Assembly: GCA_028583605.1 (NCBI GenBank)
Contig: CM053325.1
Span: 37,251,435-37,315,434, forward strand
Direction of reading: 5' to 3'
Source: Dastarcus helophoroides
Lineage: Eukaryota > Arthropoda > Insecta > Coleoptera > Bothrideridae
DNA length: 64,000 nucleotides
The notes beneath the pieces were generated by a model. It was given only the letters and a program-made list of their open reading frames with translations, did not search any database and was not told the DNA's origin. Positions 26,262 through 36,329 of the stretch are shown here, piece by piece. Position numbers and translations under genes: made by a program. How positions within the stretch are numbered: the first letter of the stretch is position 1; each line of letters begins with the position of its first letter.

Positions 26262-26874
26262 CTCCGCAGTTCCCTCCCGAAGATCACTTTTGCCAGAGTC
26301 TGACCCGTTGTTTCATGAGTTGCCGCACGATAGGCCATTAGAAGCAGTGGTAGATGTTGGTCCCAGTCTGTCTGATGCTTGGAAAAGACCTTTGACAGAT
26401 GATCCTCCAAGGTGCTGTTAAATCTTTTCACCATTCCATCAGGCTGTGGATGAAGAGGTGTCGTTCGAGTTTTCTTTATTCCAAGAAGACCCCCGATTCG
26501 AAGTTTCTTCCTTTGTCCGAGTGTGGTTCCAAGGGAACTCCAAATCCACAAAGGAAGTTGTCCACAAAAACCCTTGTGACTGTAGTAGCTTCCTGGTTCG
26601 GGATGGCGTAAGCTTCAGGCCATTTACTGAAATAATCCATGGCTGCCAGGATGTACTTGTTTCCATGATCTGATGTTGGGAATGGCCCTGCCACATCGAT
26701 GGCCATTCTTTCAAATGGAGCTCCCACATTATACTGCTTCAGGGGCCCTTTGGTTCTTATACGGGGACCCTTGGATGCAGAGGAGGTGACACATTTCCGA
26801 CACCACCGCTCGACCTCCTCCCTGCAGTTAACCCAATAGAACCGTTTCCGAACCTTCTCCGGGGTCTTATTCAT
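26258..26874 (-). pseudogene. integrase zinc/catalytic core, frameshifted and catalytically altered
   Basis: The upstream part (to about 26490) has KTPEKVRKRFYW, the Cys pair region ERWCRKC, then MAIDVAGPF with the first catalytic Asp, YFSKWPEAY, and HSDKGRNFES with the second. The frame then changes. The other frame carries TTPLHPQPDGMVKRFN, followed by the usual HLPLLLMAYRAATHETTG. In this family the residue after GMV is the third catalytic acid, Glu; here it is Lys. Upstream of 26874 the expected His pair of the H2C2 finger is not readable and a stop interrupts the frame. The protein would join retroelement cDNA to chromosomal DNA in the nucleus; this copy is dead. Confidence 0.9.
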
Positions 26875-27140
26875 CTATAAAAGTCTACCAGAGGTCCCAT
26901 TTTGCACCTACCACAAGACCTGTGGAATCTTCTCCTGAGGCACCACCAACTGCAAGTTGAAACGCTTTCCATGCTCTCTTTAGCACCCCATCCTCGACCT
27001 GGAGGCATTTCTATTGGGCCCACAAATTCTTAAGAGCTGGACTTCTGTCGGAAACCTCTTGCTATTCCGGTCCGTCTCCATTCCAATATGGGTCCGATAT
27101 CAGCGTCGCTCTTCTGTAGCTTTAGAAGACCTTCAACAGT
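26875..27140 (-). pseudogene. RNase H to integrase linker, broken
   Basis: On the minus strand pieces of the usual linker can be read (for example LQLVVPQEKIPQVL, the LVVP...VL block just before the integrase zinc finger), but stops interrupt it. It adds no separate function. Confidence 0.6.
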
Positions 27141-27500
27141 CTATTCGTCTTCTGGCTGGACAGAAGTAACCCTTATATCCACCATGTCCTCATGGTCCTC
27201 AACTGGTCTGCAGTATTTGCAATCCCCACAAAGTCTTCTGGACAAACTCTCAGCGTTATTATGCTGTCGTCCTGGTTGATGATGCACCTTAAAGTGATAC
27301 TGCTGAAGCCTTTCTAACCATCTAGCCATCTGCCCCTCCGCCTCTGCGTTCTTCATTCGGAGTAACCAGGAAAGCGCCGAATGATCTGTCCTGATAAGGA
27401 ATTCTTGCCCATACAAATACTTGTGAAAGTGTTCCACGGCCTTTACTATCGCTAGAAGTTCCTTCCTAATGGTGCAGTAATTCCTCTCCGGCTTCGTCAA
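27141..27500 (-). pseudogene. gypsy RNase H domain
   Basis: A 119-residue frame with the family pattern NYCTIRKELLAIVKAVEHF, then HKYLYGQEFLIRTDHSALSW and ARWLERLQQY, then HHQPGRQHNNAESLSRR. The Glu in KELLAIV, the Asp in RTDHSAL and the Asn/Ala of the last block match the Ty3/gypsy RNase H layout. The last block normally has ADALSR; here the Asp before the Ala-Leu pair is replaced (NNAESLSRR), so a catalytic acid may be altered. It would degrade the RNA strand of RNA:DNA hybrids during replication. Confidence 0.9.
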
Positions 27501-28280
27501 GATCTTGATGTAATATTCAATGACTTTTTCTTCACCGCCTTGAATTTAGGACAGCACAGCCCCAACGCCTACGTTGCTGGCGCCTGTGTATAACACAAAC
27601 TTTCCATTCTGCTGAGGATAAGCCAAAATAGGGTTTGTGCACAAGACGGGCTTCAGTTTTCGAAAAGCGGTATTACAATCGGGAGTCCAGACATAAGGTG
27701 TTATAGCTGCATAACCCCAGGAAACTCCTCAGTCCATGTTTATCTTTGGGTCTTGGCCAGTCACGGATTGCTCGAGTCTTGCTGATATTTATTTTTACTC
27801 CTGCGACTAATACAGTGTGGCCCAAGAATTCCACTTTTCTTTAGAACAAAGAGCACTTCTTTGGAATCAGCTTTAAGTTACCGTACTTTAATATGTCGAA
27901 GACTTCTTGAAGTTTTTCTAGATGTTCTTTAAAGCTCTTGCCCATCACCATGACGTCATCTAAGTAAACCTTTTCAAGTCCAAAGTTGAAAACCAGGTGG
28001 ACCAAGACAAGGTTGTTAGGGTGTCATTAATCCTTGGCAATGGATAGCTGTCCTTTTTAGTAACGTCGTTTAATTTCAGGTAGTCGACACAGAATCTTGT
28101 TGACCCGTCCTTTTTTGTAACTAAGACTACAGGGAAAGACCGTGGACTATTGGACTCCTCAATGACTCCATCCTTCATCATTTTCTTAACCAGTTCCGCG
28201 ACTTTCTCTTGCTTGGTCACCGGTAATCTTCTGGGGGTTGACGAATAAATGTTGCATCGCCGATGTTGATTTTCTGTCAA
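27501..28280 (-). pseudogene. gypsy reverse transcriptase with central deletion
   Basis: The N-terminal part (28280-27975) has VTKQEKVAELVKKMMKDGVI, SPRSFPVVLVTKKDGSTRF and CVDYLKLNDVTKKDSYPLPR, leading to FSTLDLK, the block holding the first catalytic Asp. Directly after it, in another frame, comes VYLDDVMVMGKSFKEHLEKL, the block with the two other catalytic Asp residues. Family members have roughly 60-90 residues between these blocks, so this copy has lost that part and changed frame at about 27967-27975. After it, thumb-like sequence continues to RNase H with further stops. The enzyme would copy element RNA into DNA; this one is non-functional. Confidence 0.92.
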
Positions 28281-28549
28281 ACTATGTCAGTCCTTCCTAG
28301 GTTTTGCTCTCCATCGTTAGAAACCTTGTGGTTTTTCTTGAGAAATGATCTAGCCATAACTACTTCTTCCTTGGACACGTGTTTCAAGTCCACTTCCAAT
28401 TTGACTTGCCCAATCTTCGCTTTCTGCACTGGCGCACAATTGTCATCCAAGGAGCTTATTGAGACTACCGGGGTACAGACTGCCAGAGTACTACCCTTCT
28501 TGTTTAAACGTGCTGTTGGAAACACGTGGGCAACTCTCACAGATACCTT
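28225..28549 (-). pseudogene. protease to RT linker, separated by stop and frameshift
   Basis: Continues the Gag-protease frame after an in-frame TAA at 28550-28552, with VRVAHVFPTARLNKKGSTLA, a common post-protease linker type in this group. A second stop lies near 28277, and the RT part continues in another frame after about 28225. Two lesions therefore separate protease from RT. Confidence 0.75.
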
Positions 28550-29716
28550 TTAAGATGTTCTAACCACGGATCTCGCCACTAGTAAATTCTTGGAAATGTT
28601 ATAAGTCCGTTCCACTAATCCAACGCAGCAGCCCAAATCTCCTTTCATCACAGCCATAACCGTCTTCTCACTGCTTCCCTGCACCACAGCTGTTTCGTAG
28701 GCAAACAGTCTTACTTCCTTTGGGGTGTCTTTTGGTGTTGTCAGGACAGGCGCTTCATTTCCGATCCTTAAAATATTCTGCGCTGGGTCGAAAGTAAAGC
28801 CGTGTTGCCTGATTACGTCCATCTCCAGAATCAGCTCGTCTTCAATATCTGCCACCAATACCCGATGCAAAATCCGCAGTTTTTTCAGACCGATCATGAC
28901 GTCTACCTCTCCTGAAATTGGCGCAGTATCTCCCGTAACTGTTCTGAGGAACATTCTTTGCGACAGTACTTTTGGTTGTAAATGTAGAATGTTCCTGCGT
29001 GCTAAAGTAACCATGGCTCCTGTGTCGACTGTTGCCTGTACATTCCTTCCATCTTCGTTGGCTTTCACTACCAAACTTTCCATGGTCCTTTTTATTTGTT
29101 TGATGGAAAGAGTTTTGGGCACTGGTTTCTTGACATTAGCTAGTGAGTTCTCCTTTTCGCCGTGTTGTTTTCTTACTGTCGGGATTGTCGACTTCTTGGG
29201 GATTGTCCTGCAGTCCTTCTTGAAGTGCCCCGGTTTGCCACAGTTGTAACATGTGCTTTTGTTGGATCTGCCTTTAGGAGTTCCTACCAGTTCTTTGATG
29301 CTCGCGATTATTTCCTGCATTTTAGCGCTTTTGCTCCCGTCCATTTTATTTATGTTCGCGTTCATTTCCTTCAAGTTCGTGTTTATGTTCGCCAGATCAG
29401 GGTCATTCATAGCCTCTTCGATGTCGGCCTTTCTAATTCTCCGTGGCTTTGAACCCTTGTAAGCAGCTTCAACCTCCAAAGCTCTAATCAGTGCCTCCCT
29501 TGATATTCGGACGTTTGACAAGCGTATCACTCTCTGGACTTCCGGGTCTCTTATTCCTTCTATAAAGATTCTAACTGCGTAAAGTTCCAGAAAGTCGGTT
29601 GGTGCTGTTGGATAGGCGATGTAAGCCAGTCTTCTCACGTCAGCCTCAAATTCTTGCAGCGTTTCGCCACTTTTCTGCCTTCTCACTAGCAGCTGCGACT
29701 GGATAACTTGCTGCAA
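28550..29716 (-). pseudogene. Gag C-terminal part, zinc knuckle and aspartic protease
   Basis: A 388-residue frame. The first 100 or so residues are the retrotransposon-Gag region (QSQLLVRRQKSGETLQEFEA, then AVRIFIEGIRDPEVQR). Near residue 157 is one zinc knuckle, CYNCGKPGHFKKDC (CX2CX4HX4C). After a basic linker, VQATVDTGAMVTLARRNIL gives the DTGA active site of a retropepsin-like protease, with ...LILEMDVIRQHGFTFDP following, the usual second half. Gag would package RNA and the protease would process the polyprotein. The start Met is simply the first in this frame: Gag sequence continues upstream (29774-30013) behind a TAA at 29771-29773. Frame and motifs are clear, function is not expected. 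Confidence 0.92.
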
Positions 29717-29773
29717 ATGAAGGTCTCCAAATCTCAGTTCTAAAGCCCTAACTAGATCTTCATAGTTGGCTTG

Positions 29774-30013
29774 TTATTGATTAGATAGAGTTCGGAGCAA
29801 TTCCAGAGCGTCTCCGCGTAGGGATACCACCAATGAGGTTGCCTTTGCTTCCTCCGTCCACTGATGGGCCTTACCAGCAGCTTCGAATTGTTTTTTGTAG
29901 ATCTGGAAGGATGTTTTCCCATCATAGGTCGGCGGTTTTACTTTTTGGAAAGAAATAGCGGGTATATTTTCAAATTCATATTGTGTAGTTTGGCCACTTA
30001 ACAACTTCTTCAT
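29774..30013 (-). pseudogene. Gag central region
   Basis: Encodes FQKVKPPTYDGKTSFQIYKK, a usual opening of arthropod gypsy Gag, then HQWTEEAKATSLVVSLRGDA. It is in the same frame as the downstream Gag-protease segment but separated by TAA at 29771-29773. The same region is present in the second element copy at 42443-42640. Confidence 0.88.
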
Positions 30014-30260
30014 GGCTTTATTAATGTTGCTGATCTTTTTTTTTGTGTTACTTTGTCCAAATCAAGAAGATTGTTATTGAATTCTTCTATTACTTCGCCA
30101 ATTTGTTCCCTGACATCGCCCATCTTTCCTTCCATTCACGTAATTTCTCGTTTGTCTTCGCCAATCTCTTCTTGCATTTCTTCTCTTATTCCTGTAATTT
30201 GTTCTTTCACTTCTTCTCTCATTTTTGCAACGTCTTCTTCCATGTTTTCAGTTGTATTTG
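30014..30260 (-). pseudogene. Gag leader coiled-coil region, out of frame
   Basis: Lys/Glu-rich coiled-coil-like coding sequence can be read in pieces (compare 42779-42860 in the second copy), but the frame is interrupted. It lies between the repetitive N-terminal segment and the Gag core. Confidence 0.55.
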
Positions 30261-30662
30261 CTAATAGACCGTGCAATTCTTGTTTGTCTGCATTCCTTCT
30301 CTGTTCTTCTTGTCGTCTTCGTTCTTCATCTTGTTCCTTTTCTTGTCGTCTTCGTTCTTCCTCCTGTTCTTTTCCTTGTCGTCTTCGTTTCTTGTCTTGT
30401 CGTCTTCGTTCTTCATCTTGTCGTCTTCGTCCTTCCTTCTATTCTTTTTTTTGTCGTCTTTGTTCTTTTTCCTGTTATTTTTCTTGTCGTCTTCGTTATT
30501 TCTCTTGTTGTCTTCGTTCTTCCTCCTGTTCTTTTTCCAGTTTATTTCTTGGCGTCTTCGCTCTTTCTTCTGTTCTTTTTCTTGTTGCCTTCGTTCTTTC
30601 TGCTGATCTTTTTTTTCATTGTCTTTAAACATCTCTAACAACGCTTGCAATTGTTGTTCCAA
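30261..30662 (-). pseudogene. Gag N-terminal segment with Lys/Asp/Asn repeat
   Basis: A 133-residue frame starting MEQQLQALLEMFKDNE, then a long array of Asn/Glu/Asp/Lys/Arg words such as RKNEDDKKN. It comes from a GAC/AAG/AAC-rich tandem DNA repeat (on the + strand CTTGTCGTCTTCGTT). The start is about 150 bp inside the primer site, as expected for gag. The repeat is shorter in the second copy (42858-43058), so it has expanded or contracted. A plausible charged coiled-coil or linker; the frame is lost before the Gag core. Confidence 0.75.
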
Positions 30663-30792
30663 TTTGGCCGATTTTAATCTCGCGCCCCGTATAACTATTT
30701 AACAGTTTAAAGCGTCCGAGATAGAGCAACTGCAGCACCTGGCACGAATATATTTTTTTAAAGTAATAAAGCACAATTAACGAATAATTTCG

Positions 30793-30804
30793 CTTCTGAC
30801 ACCA
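30793..30804 (-). other. primer binding site, tRNA-Leu type
   Basis: On the minus strand TGGTGTCAGAAG lies a few bases inside the 5' LTR. Its complement CTTCTGACACCA is the 3' end of many eukaryotic tRNA-Leu molecules including CCA. The identical 12-mer sits at 43321-43332 beside the other LTR copy. Confidence 0.85.
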
Positions 30805-30809
30805 GATCT

Positions 30810-31153
30810 AACGTGCGTTATCGGTTCGAATTGATTATTAACACGTGAATTGAATAATACCCACTTTAATACCAAACTTAACTCGGAACACTACAACTGA
30901 ATTATAAACTCACTTATTTACTTACTCACTAATTACACTGACTGACTCTAACTAACTAACTCAAGGGAAAGGCGACCGCTTTATGTAGTTTTCTGGTTCG
31001 GGTTCTAGAAATTTTCAGCAGATAAGGCTTATCGTATGCCTAAATTTCTGGAACGCTTATCTGCCGTTTGCTTCGTTATCGCGCTTTTCCCTTATCAGAT
31101 CTTTCTAGAAACTTTTCTTATGTACTAAATTCTACAATTTACATTTCGTTACA
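30810..31153 (-). repeat. 5' LTR of the gypsy element
   Basis: Direct copy of 25548-25893 with scattered substitutions. Small indels include extra CTAA units near 30950 and a loss near 31082. The outer end on the + strand is CGTTACA. The inner end next to the primer site is altered (TAACGTGCG where the others have TGTTGCG), so the exact LTR boundary is uncertain by a few bases. Confidence 0.9.
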
Positions 31154-32779
31154 TTATTAAAACTAGATGATTCAAGAAGAAAACAAAAATTTTAAAAATA
31201 AATCAGTTTTATTTGAGAAAAACGAATTTTTGAATTTAGTTGAAAATGTTAAGATCAAATTAAAAATGTTTAAGAAGAAAGTCGCAATTTCGAAGCTAAA
31301 ACCGAGATTAAAAAAATTAAACACGCATAAAATGGAGTATAATAGTTTTAATGTAATTTTGTCGGTAGTTTACACAGTCAACTATTTACCTTATCTTAAA
31401 AACTAATTAATTGGACAAGCTTAAAAGTGTCTCATGTTTAGATCAGATACAGAGATCCATTAGAGCAAAATCAAAGAGCACCAGCTGCGCGGTGCGCGGC
31501 CTCACAATTTTCATGAGACTTTGCAACCACGCATTTAAATTAGGAAATGTAGATTTTTTTTTGTTAGCATTTTTCTATTATATAACTTCGTTAAATATTT
31601 AGATTTGAACTTTATAGAAATTTCCATTTGCTTGGCAAAAATAACCTTTTATTCTGATTTTATTCGATATGTTTTTAAATTAATATTTCCAGAAATATAT
31701 TAATAAGACAATATTAAGTAATAGAAGGTATATTAAACAACAAGTGAAGAAAAGCAAAGTTTTACCAAACGAGTATACCGTTTGAGTACAAGCGAGGGCA
31801 GCGAGAGAGTAACTTAAAGCTATGAGTTTAGTAAAATTGCTTTTTCCACAAATGTGTTTTTACTATTTCTTCGCATTTTGTAATAATTATCAATGAATAA
31901 TTAGACATATGAAAGCGTGAAAAAATGGTAAATATACAAAAATTATTTGTCTATTATTTCCGTCGCCTAGCAATCTGGCACATCTTTGTTAATTTACATA
32001 ACAATAGTTAGCAAGTTTTATTTTTGTGGATTAAATTTAGTTTAAACTACGCATTTACAAAAATATGTCTTGCTGCTGAAAAAAATTTAGAAAATTATTC
32101 TCAAGACATTTTAAATTTCGCTCTATAGGCGTCTGTGCATATTTTATGCCCAACTGTGTTTAATTGACAGTGACGGTTGCTATATGGTAAAGTGACGTAA
32201 CTATGCGGTAAATTGCCACTTTACTAAACAATTAATGTAGTAATGTAGCACATTGCTTGTCAACATACCAAAAAATATTTTTTGAAGATTTCGCCTTTTT
32301 TTTCATTTTTCGTTTTATAGAAACTTAAACGAATTTGCAAAATTGAACGTTTGTCAAAATTACATTTTTGTATAAATTTCTAGTTGTTTCAAAGATTGGT
32401 CTTTTTCTCTAATAGTAGTTTTTACTGCACTTTTTTTATTTTACAGGGATTCGACTTGTCTCTCAAAATTTTGATATTCTATTATGTTTGAAAAGTATGG
32501 CTTTTCTTCTGGAAATTTCACTTTTCTCAAAGTTTGGTACGTTTCTCGAAATTTTTCAACATTCGTCTTTTCTTACAAAATTATTTCACCAGTTATTTGA
32601 AAATCCAATTTTTTCTGAAAATTTCGATTGTATTTTTTAATTCTTATTGGTCTTGAAATTTCAATGTATTTTTAAAATTCAACGTATATTCTTAAAATTG
32701 ACTTTTCCCGGAATATTACATTTTTTTGAGATTCTCGCAAAATTCTTCATGGTGAACTCTTATTGAGCGGAAACATTAA
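31154..32779. other. spacer with a small inverted repeat and T-rich patch
   Basis: No supportable gene. 31743-31853 has an imperfect inverted pair (GAAAAGCAAAGTTTTACCAAAC against GTTTAGTAAAATTGCTTTTTC) around a G+C-richer loop with AAGCGAGGGCAGCGAGAGAG, possibly a small MITE. 32270-32760 is pyrimidine-rich low-complexity DNA (TTTTCTCGAAATTTT words). Confidence 0.5.
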
Positions 32780-33092
32780 GTTTATTAATTTTATTTAACA
32801 TTTCTTCGGCCCAGTTTGGAAATATTTAAATTTTTATTGTTTGTTGACAATATTCTGAAATATGACCACGGGATATTTAAATGTATTTAAAACGTCACCT
32901 CATGACAGCCGTCAAAATAAGAGGATAGTTTATTTTACATATAATAGGGAAAATGAAAACTAGAAAACCAAAATTAGATATAAGAATTTTTTTTTTGATA
33001 AATTATGAAAATATAAAAAAAAATTCATAAAAATGGTTGTAGCACCGGACATCGATATTTCGCTCTCATTTGAGCTCGTCAGCACAACAACA
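32780..33092 (+). repeat. dispersed repeat family, copy B (with hammerhead end)
   Basis: Same order of words as copy A (17868) from GTTTATTAATTTTATTTAAC through CCCAGTTTGGAAATATTTAA and AAAACGTCACCTCATGACAG, but continuing past GATAAATTATGAAAATATAA into a hammerhead-like segment on the minus strand. Copy C at 43795-44127 is the inverted equivalent with the same end. No protein frame. Probably the end region of a retroelement whose RNA carries the ribozyme. Confidence 0.82.
33035..33091 (-). ncRNA. hammerhead-ribozyme-like fold (copy B)
   Basis: On the minus strand: core CTGACGA (33082-33076), then stem II GCTC/GAGC with loop AAATGA, then core GAAA (33061-33058). The very short stem III ATAT/ATGT follows with loop CG, ending GTC with the predicted cleavage after 33048. 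This meets the CUGANGA...GAAA...UH core of hammerheads. Stem I has two inner pairs, an internal loop and an outer GTTGT/ACAAC helix. Such minimal palindromic stem III forms are described in Penelope-like elements, where they are thought to act as dimers. Activity is inferred, not shown. Confidence 0.7.
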
Positions 33093-36000
33093 ATTGAAAA
33101 GTAGTAACGACTGAAATTATAAGGTTACAATTTTAAGAAAAAACCGTAATGTCATGAAAATAAGAACGACGTAATATCTTTTCAATTTGTTTTTGCCGAT
33201 ATGCTTAAGGTAGTTCACCTGTCAATTGCTTTTCTAGAGGTTTTGTTTAAATTTTCGTCACATGTTGTTAACAGTACTACCCATAGATTTGAAAAAGTAA
33301 AAGACTCGTGCCGCTGCCGAAGCCGAACTATTCAATGGCAAATCTACGATTTTTAACATGTAAGGTGCTGAGCAGTATAGGCAAAAGAATGTTTTTAAAG
33401 AGATTTTAATTGATTGGGGCCACACCCTCATATAGATTTTAAAAATAATATATTATGTAAGGTGACATTGTGAATGAACAGCGAAATATAAGGATTTCTA
33501 ACGATAGCGTTATTGCCTAATCCCAATTAAAAATTACAGATCTCACGGAATTTCAATCCTTCAATCCGTGGGTTAGGGAAGCATCTTGAAATATTATCAA
33601 CATAGCAGCTTTATTTCGTTATTCAAATTATCGGGAAGCTTTTGACTAAACCCGTGTTGCCACAGAAAATCTACTGCAAAGCGGTTTGGGGATTTGTATT
33701 ATTATATCCTCGAGGACAGTCTATGTTAATAATCGAGTAGTGATGGCACTCCGGCTTTGACGTCTCGCTTAAGGAACGGAGACCTAACATTCTAAAAACA
33801 TTTTGCTACGATTACTGCCGGGAAACTACCTTCAATGAGTTAATTATGCAATATTCCTCAAGATATTTCTCTAATTTTGGAATCTTTTCTATTAAAATCG
33901 TATTAATTAACAAATTTCTTAATTGTATTCTACCTTATCCTAATATGTGTATTTCTCCCTTATCGTGTGTCTCTTTCTGAAATTTTGACTGGTAATATTG
34001 AAGTTGAGTAAAAGGTGTAAAAGGACAATCAGCTGTCGGCTTCGAGTTAAGGTTTTGGAACAACTTTCCACCATTCGAAATTTCAGGAATTCTTTGATAG
34101 TCTTCAGTCCAGGGATAATAGGTAAAGGCAACAGAAACTAGCCATTTCATCGGAATTTTACAGCCGTCGTCTGACACCTTTATTTTTACATCACAGAACT
34201 ATAAAGTTCAGCTTTTAAAAAATTTAATGGCGAATCTTCTCTTTAATTTAAAGTTGCTCCAGTTAGTTAACAATAGGGACCATGAAACCTAGTCTATAAC
34301 ATATGACATTTTGCCGCTTGGAATTAGGTTGCTTTTTAATGCACCTTTGCTACGATCATTTTCTAGTGGAGAAAAATTTGGTAGTATGATTTACTCTTCG
34401 AATTAATTTAACCCGGGTTTTATGGGGGATCGCAGCATCGGTGAAAAACGGTGAGTTATTCTAAAAACACTTTTTCCAAATCAATAGAATTTGCCATAAA
34501 TCAACCGAGAGCGAAAGGGAGTATAATAAGAAGATGCTTGCGAAATTAACTCTTGTTCCAATCGCTCATTAATGGTTGTTTAGATGTAAACGTCGCCTTA
34601 GACGGAGTATTCTTGCTGTAAGTGCCTGTGTCCAGGTGTCAAAGTTGTGGGTGTAAAATATCGACCTTACGCCGGCATAAGAACTCTGATGGTTATTCAT
34701 TTATAACCTTTATTACAGATGGCGATTGCAGACTCCAGCCAGTTTTAGTGTTGTATGTGCAAATTCTAATCTGAATAAGATTAATTGCTGTTATTTGTTA
34801 AACACAGTCTCGCTTTGGATTTTTGTTGCACAAAGTGATTTACGTAATATTTAGATTCAAAGCGCACACACGTACGTATAGCTTGTGCTCCCAAGCGAAG
34901 AGGCTTTACAGATTTTTACGTTCTACTCACTAACAAGCTTTTGTGACTGCGTGTGAATCTCTATTAATTTATATGGCTTGAAAATTAGTCGCTAAGTAAT
35001 AATCTCGACAAATTTCCTTTTTTTAATTAGTCAAATTACATTAGGAAAATTAGATATCCTGAGTAGCAATTGCTCGAGCAACTAAAAAAATCTGTCACCA
35101 CGTAATGGGGGTGCTAGGCAGCCAAGAATGGCAAAAAAATTCCGGCAATCAGTATTATCGAAATATATCTATTATTTACGTATAAGCCTAAGGATGCTAC
35201 ACAATGAACTGAATGAGTTGCGTGGTAACAAATAGAACGTGAGAACAAACATCGAGCGTCAAATTTGTGATCTAGTTAAGAGGCGCCGTTCGCGTGTTAT
35301 GATATATTGAAAATCACCTCCGCAAGTCATGATTCTATTCGACTAAAACCTGATATTACACCCACCATTCGCTTTTTCTTTCAACAATCATCTATTAATA
35401 CAAAAAATAGGACCATTTATTACTAGTAAATAGCCTCTTAGTTTTTCGATTTTTAATAGATGAACTATAGTGAACTTTCTAGACACTTGATCGAAGTCTT
35501 GACTAAAAAGCCTGCAATAAATCAAAAACTAATAAAGTTTAACTGACTAAATTTCATAGTTTAACAAAACAGCTACATCTTCAGTCCTTCTCGATTTGCA
35601 AGCTGAATAACGTTGAAAAAGTACGCGCCAACTGTGTGGTCTACGCAAAATACCCTCGCGTAACCGTAACCGCAACGATATAACAAAATTGGGTTGCTTA
35701 CTCTGCGAGCTTCCTTTCATTTTCCCATCGACCAAGGAACGATTGATCTAAAACGCGAACTCATTAATATAATAGAGAAACCGAACCATATCGGTAAGCT
35801 TGCTCGATAATCTGTGCCATTTAGTCCAAGTTATTAGTAGAAACGATCCATTTAAAAGAAGATAATTTTGTGTTATTAGAAATGCCACCCAGTAGCTCAC
35901 GACAGATACGATTGTGGTCTGTCCCTTTTAAGGGAAGTCATTTGTTTAGTCGTTACGAACGCCAGTTTTTTGCTAATTATTTTAAATTGTTACGGTTTGG

Positions 36001-36329
36001 AAGCTCTAATTACGACACCGCTGACCTAAAAAGGTCACTTATTAAACACTTTTTGCAAGTTTAGCTCATTTAGGGAACAAAATCACTAGACGTAAATCCT
36101 GTCGAATTACTATTGTGCCGTTTTACGGTTTTGTTAGATCCTATGTATAAAATTAACCTAAAGCTGAACTCCCCAATCATTGGGGCGCATAATGAAGTCA
36201 CAAACGGGCTCTTTAATCCACTAATTAATTCACTTTATCGTTGTTCAAGTTTTGATACTCCCAATTTGCCCTTTCCGCCTTTAAAAATAATTTTAATTTT
36301 CTCAACTCTACGACACAAATAAAAAATTT
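33093..36329. other. spacer, no gene seen
   Basis: Short frames of 60-80 residues (for example 33935-34177, 35547-35735) show no recognised domain. No RNA gene, tandem repeat or transposon end recognised. Base composition is less biased than in the neighbouring low-complexity block. Confidence 0.45.

Larger units (their letters stand above)
25548..31153 (-). mobile_element. Ty3/gypsy LTR retrotransposon, nearly full length, inactive
   Basis: An element of about 5.6 kb with two LTRs of about 345 bp. In element order it carries LTR, tRNA-Leu-type primer site, Gag, zinc knuckle, protease, reverse transcriptase, RNase H, integrase with GPY/F-type end, purine tract and LTR. The order RT, RNase H, integrase places it in Ty3/gypsy. 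No envelope frame follows integrase. G+C is clearly higher than in the flanks. The LTRs begin TGTAACG and end near CGCAACA in element orientation. The bases outside them are CTAT (left) and TTAT (right), a 4-bp target duplication with one mismatch at best. Several stops and frameshifts, an RT deletion and a substituted integrase catalytic residue show it cannot move by itself. The LTRs differ at roughly one site in ten by eye, so the insertion is not recent. Confidence 0.93.

Noticed and set aside
28725..29249. 174-residue + strand frame over the gypsy element
   Set aside because: It lies antisense to the Gag-protease frame, which carries the zinc knuckle and DTGA motif; the + frame has no domain.
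30043..30638. Several + strand Phe/Ser/Leu-rich frames resembling membrane proteins
   Set aside because: Antisense translation of the Lys/Asp-rich Gag repeat (CTTGTCGTCTTCGTT array); hydrophobicity is a by-product of the repeat.
25548..31153. Endogenous retrovirus or errantivirus with envelope
   Set aside because: No frame is present between the integrase end and the polypurine tract, so no envelope gene can be supported.
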